DNA from: Chloroflexota bacterium
GTDB taxonomy: Bacteria; Chloroflexota; Ktedonobacteria; Ktedonobacterales; JACDGC01
Assembly (NCBI GenBank): GCA_021812265.1
Contig: JAKAOI010000083.1
Coordinates: 1 to 8,074, forward strand
Length of the DNA: 8,074 nt
Direction of reading: 5' to 3'
Of this stretch, positions 6,028-8,074 are shown piece by piece. The notes under the pieces were generated by a model. The model saw nothing but the letters and a program-made list of their open reading frames with translations, did not search any database and had not been told where the DNA came from. Made by a program: the position numbers and the translations under genes. Each line of letters starts with the position of its first letter. The first letter of the stretch is position 1.

Positions 6028-6280
6028 ATCAGGCAAAATAAACAATATTGGCTGTTCTGTATCTGTCGCATAACAAGATGCTTCCGAATGGCGCTTTTTG
6101 CCGGCGCAGGAAGATTGCCTATGCGGCAGGTACTTGTTGTTCGGCGTTGTTCATCAAGTTTATTTGCAGGATAATAGTATACTAAAACAAGAGATTTCTT
6201 TGTAAAAAACAGAAAATGTATCAATATACTATGCCGAAGCAAGGATATTGATCTGCGAGGATATGCCGGTGTAGACTGCC
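6028..6280. other. Gene-free interval after the first LysM-M23 gene
   Basis: Together with the leader that follows, 332 bp separate the two M23 genes, and I see no convincing gene. A stem CTTCC (6081-6085) with GGAAG (6109-6113) encloses GGC/GCC pairing but is not followed by a T-run, so no clear terminator for the upstream gene is seen. The perfect 10-bp palindrome TAGTATACTA (6175-6184) sits at the candidate promoter, and the same TATACTA recurs at 6225-6231. Confidence 0.45.
6147..6175 (+). promoter_or_regulatory. Candidate promoter of the second LysM-M23 gene
   Basis: TTGTTC (6147-6152), a 17-bp spacer and GATAAT (6170-6175, five of six matches) form the best promoter-like pair in this interval. 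It overlaps the start of the palindrome TAGTATACTA (6175-6184), a possible operator. It would give a leader of about 175 nt. TATACT at 6225-6230 is a second -10-like site but lacks a well-placed -35. Confidence 0.35.
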
Positions 6281-6328
6281 GGAGAAGAGGAAATCTTGCA
6301 TAGCTTCTCCTCTATCTAAATAGAGGAG
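6281..6328 (+). promoter_or_regulatory. Leader RNA with two mutually exclusive stems before the second LysM-M23 gene
   Basis: CTTCTCC (6304-6310) pairs perfectly with upstream GGAGAAG (6281-6287), while the overlapping CTCCTCTAT (6307-6315) pairs perfectly with downstream ATAGAGGAG (6320-6328) across the four-base loop CTAA. The two stems share 6307-6310 and cannot coexist in full. The second stem is followed by T-rich sequence only after 12 nt, and the ribosome binding site AAGGA (6345-6349) lies 16 nt beyond it, so either attenuation or control of translation is possible. No known riboswitch class was recognised. Confidence 0.42.
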
Positions 6329-6359
6329 CAAGGGGTCTGTTTTTAAGGAAATATAAACT

Positions 6360-7478
6360 ATGTCACCATTGGCGGGCCAGCCGAAATCGCCTGAACCAGG
6401 GCAAGATGATCTAAAGCTCATTCAATATCATACCAGCAATGCAGCGCCGCCAAATTTGCCAACACCCGAAGCGTACAATTTTTCAAGACCAGAACTTGAA
6501 GATCCGGAAAACCTTGTTATAATTTTGGGAAGCGGCAAACCTAAAACGCACATCTTTTTTCGATCATTTCGACGAAGATTCAGCGGCTACCTTACTGCGG
6601 CGCTCGTTTTCGTTTTACTCGTTGGGTATTTAACGCAATATTCTCCCATTGCGCCGTCATTAACCACACAAACATCTATGTTTCGTGCTTTGTTGGCTGC
6701 TGTGGCGTATACGCCGCCACAATATATTGTGTATACGGTTGTTTCGGGGGATACGATTGAGTCGATTGCCAAAAAATATGGCGTTAGCCCAAATGGAATC
6801 TACAAAATAAATAACTTCTATTCAGGACAGGAAGTAACTATAGGCGAGAAAATTAAAATTTCTGCCAACCCATCATACGGCGTTGGATATGTTGCGCCGC
6901 CGCAGCCTTTTTCAGGTTCCGAACAAGGAACTATCCTCACGAATAATTTTGAAACCACATCGTGCATGTTTTGCGCTGTCGCTGGGTGGACAAATGGGCC
7001 GGGCAGGCCCTGCGCGCCGGAAAGTTCTCAAAATCCAGTTGATATTACGCAGTTTTCATTTATCTCGCCAGAAAAAAACGGAACTTTTGTGCGTGGTTTT
7101 ACATGGTATCATAATGGGGTAGATATTACAACAGGTTTTAATGATGATCCCATTTTTGCGGCGCAGGCTGGAGTGGTGATATTTGCTGGGTGGGATCCAT
7201 ATGGCGGTGGGTTATCGGTTAAAATCAGCCATTGTGGCGGAGTCGCTACTTCTTATAGCCATCTTTCAGCGATTATGGTTCATATGAATGAAAATATTAC
7301 ACAAGGACAAGTGGTTGGCTTGCAAGGGATGACCGGCAACGCGACGGGGCCGCATTTGCATTTTATGGTTTGGTTTGCTAATATACCGATAGATCCGCTG
7401 TGCGCATATACGTCATTAGGCGGGTATTCCTCGCAAAGCCACTATGGTGGATGTCCGGCGCCAAAAAGTCAGCCATAA
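6360..7478 (+). CDS. Membrane-anchored LysM-M23 peptidoglycan endopeptidase (second copy)
   Basis: The protein has 372 residues. ATG 6360 is preceded by AAGGA (6345-6349) with a 10-nt spacing. The N-terminal tail (1-50) is Pro-rich and lacks the acidic Tyr-rich repeats of its two neighbours, but keeps a related motif NLVIILGSGKP (51-61) before a basic stretch FRSFRRRF (67-74) and one membrane helix (about 76-93). The tail should be cytoplasmic. Outside are a LysM domain (about 123-168, YTVVSGDTI) and an M23 domain with zinc ligands His251 and Asp255 in HNGVD and His334 in PHLHF, plus catalytic His301 (SYSHL) and His332. Cysteines 202, 205, 218, 292, 348 and 365 match the six of the first copy, including the CxFCAVAGxTN block. 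The NPFxGLxN motif is absent. It should cleave peptidoglycan cross-bridges near the membrane. It ends 9 bp from the convergent holB stop codon. Divergence of the tail suggests different regulation or partner. Confidence 0.95.
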   Translation: MSPLAGQPKSPEPGQDDLKLIQYHTSNAAPPNLPTPEAYNFSRPELEDPENLVIILGSGKPKTHIFFRSFRRRFSGYLTAALVFVLLVGYLTQYSPIAPSLTTQTSMFRALLAAVAYTPPQYIVYTVVSGDTIESIAKKYGVSPNGIYKINNFYSGQEVTIGEKIKISANPSYGVGYVAPPQPFSGSEQGTILTNNFETTSCMFCAVAGWTNGPGRPCAPESSQNPVDITQFSFISPEKNGTFVRGFTWYHNGVDITTGFNDDPIFAAQAGVVIFAGWDPYGGGLSVKISHCGGVATSYSHLSAIMVHMNENITQGQVVGLQGMTGNATGPHLHFMVWFANIPIDPLCAYTSLGGYSSQSHYGGCPAPKSQP

Positions 7479-7479
7479 C

Positions 7480-7495
7480 AGGCCATATTATGCCT
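7480..7495. terminator. Small hairpin at the convergent ends of the second M23 gene and holB
   Basis: AGGC(C)AT pairs with ATGCCT across this 16-bp interval, with one bulged C. It spans the 9-bp gap between two convergent stop codons, where a bidirectional terminator would be expected. No T-run follows on either strand, so the assignment is weak. Confidence 0.15.
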
Positions 7496-8074
7496 GCGTC
7501 GGCAGCGACTGGAGCATAACATCAAATACCTGCCGCGGGGCGCAGTTTTCATCGAGCAGTCTTTGCGCTTTTATGATGGATCTTAAAAATTGCTCTGCGC
7601 TTTGCGGGGCAATGGTTAAGGCATAGCGCTGCAATGTTTCATATTCAGCGTTTTTATAGAAAATATCGTCAACGCCATATGTAATATATAAGATTTTTTG
7701 CCACCAAACCAGCCATGAATCTAACAGCAGTTTTAATTGTTCCCGTGTGTTTTTCTCATATGTTTTCAAAATTGCGTCAACCAACACAAATTTTTCACTG
7801 AGTTGGGCGCTGAGCAATTGCTGCAGTGTGTGTACAGCGTGTTCGTGTTCCTGCATTAATTCCGGGTTTTCCAGCAATTGAATTGCAACACCCGGTATGC
7901 CGCCAGACTGCGCAGCAGCTTCTATAGCGGTTGTTGCGTCAATTTGCCGTGTGCGTGTAAGCGCTTGGGCAATATATGTGTCTGGCGATGGTTTTAGCGC
8001 CACTTCCTGGCATCGGGAGAGTATTGTCGGCAATAATTGCGCTGCGGATGTTGCCGTTAAAATAATAACGAGAT
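7488..8074 (-). CDS. holB: DNA polymerase III subunit delta' (clamp loader), C-terminal part
   Basis: The frame enters from the right edge and ends at TAA 7490-7488, giving 194 visible residues of an expected 310-340. The first visible residues read LVIILTATSAAQLLPT, followed by ILSRCQ; this strand plus the SRC motif (fragment residues 19-21) is the sensor 1 region of clamp-loader AAA+ subunits. The QLLPTI spelling favours delta' over DnaX, which usually reads VPxTI. The rest (about 30-194) is helical, with GGIPGVAIQLLEN typical of the lid domain, followed by the collar domain that joins the pentameric loader. The subunit helps open and load the beta sliding clamp onto primed DNA. A TTG at 8033 is internal, since the family match continues upstream. 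The N-terminal AAA+ half lies outside the window. It converges on the last hydrolase gene. Confidence 0.88.
   Translation of the reverse strand, partial: LVIILTATSAAQLLPTILSRCQEVALKPSPDTYIAQALTRTRQIDATTAIEAAAQSGGIPGVAIQLLENPELMQEHEHAVHTLQQLLSAQLSEKFVLVDAILKTYEKNTREQLKLLLDSWLVWWQKILYITYGVDDIFYKNAEYETLQRYALTIAPQSAEQFLRSIIKAQRLLDENCAPRQVFDVMLQSLPTQA

Noticed and set aside
6024..6242. 72-residue minus-strand frame between the M23 genes
   Set aside because: There is no family resemblance and no convincing ribosome binding site; it overlaps the stop codon of the first M23 gene and the candidate promoter of the second.
6176..6359. c-di-AMP (ydaO) riboswitch before the second M23 gene
   Set aside because: The gene type fits, but I could not find the conserved core of that class; only the two exclusive stems are supported.
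1..8074. CRISPR arrays, insertion sequences, phage or defence genes
   Set aside because: No regularly spaced repeats, terminal inverted repeats, transposase or integrase motifs were seen on either strand.

Overview
This window reads as ordinary bacterial chromosome: standard genetic code, compact genes, single-copy housekeeping genes and no mobile element. The organism is probably a monoderm-like bacterium. My tentative guess is Chloroflexota, because bitopic LysM-M23 hydrolases with a long cytoplasmic tail and this sequence style recall that phylum. That placement is inference from memory; no 16S rRNA or marker tree is available here.

Layout, left to right. Positions 1-375 (+) hold the C-terminal part of an adenylate-kinase-like P-loop protein, cut by the window edge. 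It converges on trmD (404-1147, -), the tRNA m1G37 methyltransferase, which stands alone here instead of in the usual rpsP-rimM-trmD-rplS cluster and may be read from a leaderless mRNA. About 870 bp without a convincing protein gene separate trmD from the divergent rho gene. The rho side of this gap contains a good sigma-70-type promoter (1514-1542) and a leader of about 465 nt rich in hairpins, some mutually exclusive. Rho itself (2016-3335, +) is followed by a strong intrinsic terminator.

Positions 3429-7478 hold three tandem paralogous membrane-anchored cell-wall hydrolases: a LysM-CHAP protein (3495-4673), a LysM-M23 protein (4804-6027) and a second LysM-M23 protein (6360-7478). Each has a cytoplasmic N-terminal tail, one membrane segment, an external LysM domain and a catalytic domain with its active-site residues present. 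Each appears to have its own promoter, and the LysM-CHAP gene is closed by a terminator whose loop contains the stop codon. The last gene has a leader with two alternative stems.

Positions 7488-8074 (-) hold the C-terminal part of the DNA polymerase III delta-prime gene (holB), convergent with the last hydrolase gene and cut by the right edge.

The most unusual content is the hydrolase trio. The proteins share an intracellular juxtamembrane motif of the form PL(V/I)IAG(S/T), weaker in the third. Two share acidic tyrosine-rich tails and an outer NPFxGLxN motif, and the two M23 enzymes share six external cysteines. Together these suggest a set of peptidoglycan hydrolases steered or controlled from inside the cell, with different cutting specificities. 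The rho leader and the leader of the last hydrolase gene are candidate RNA control elements.
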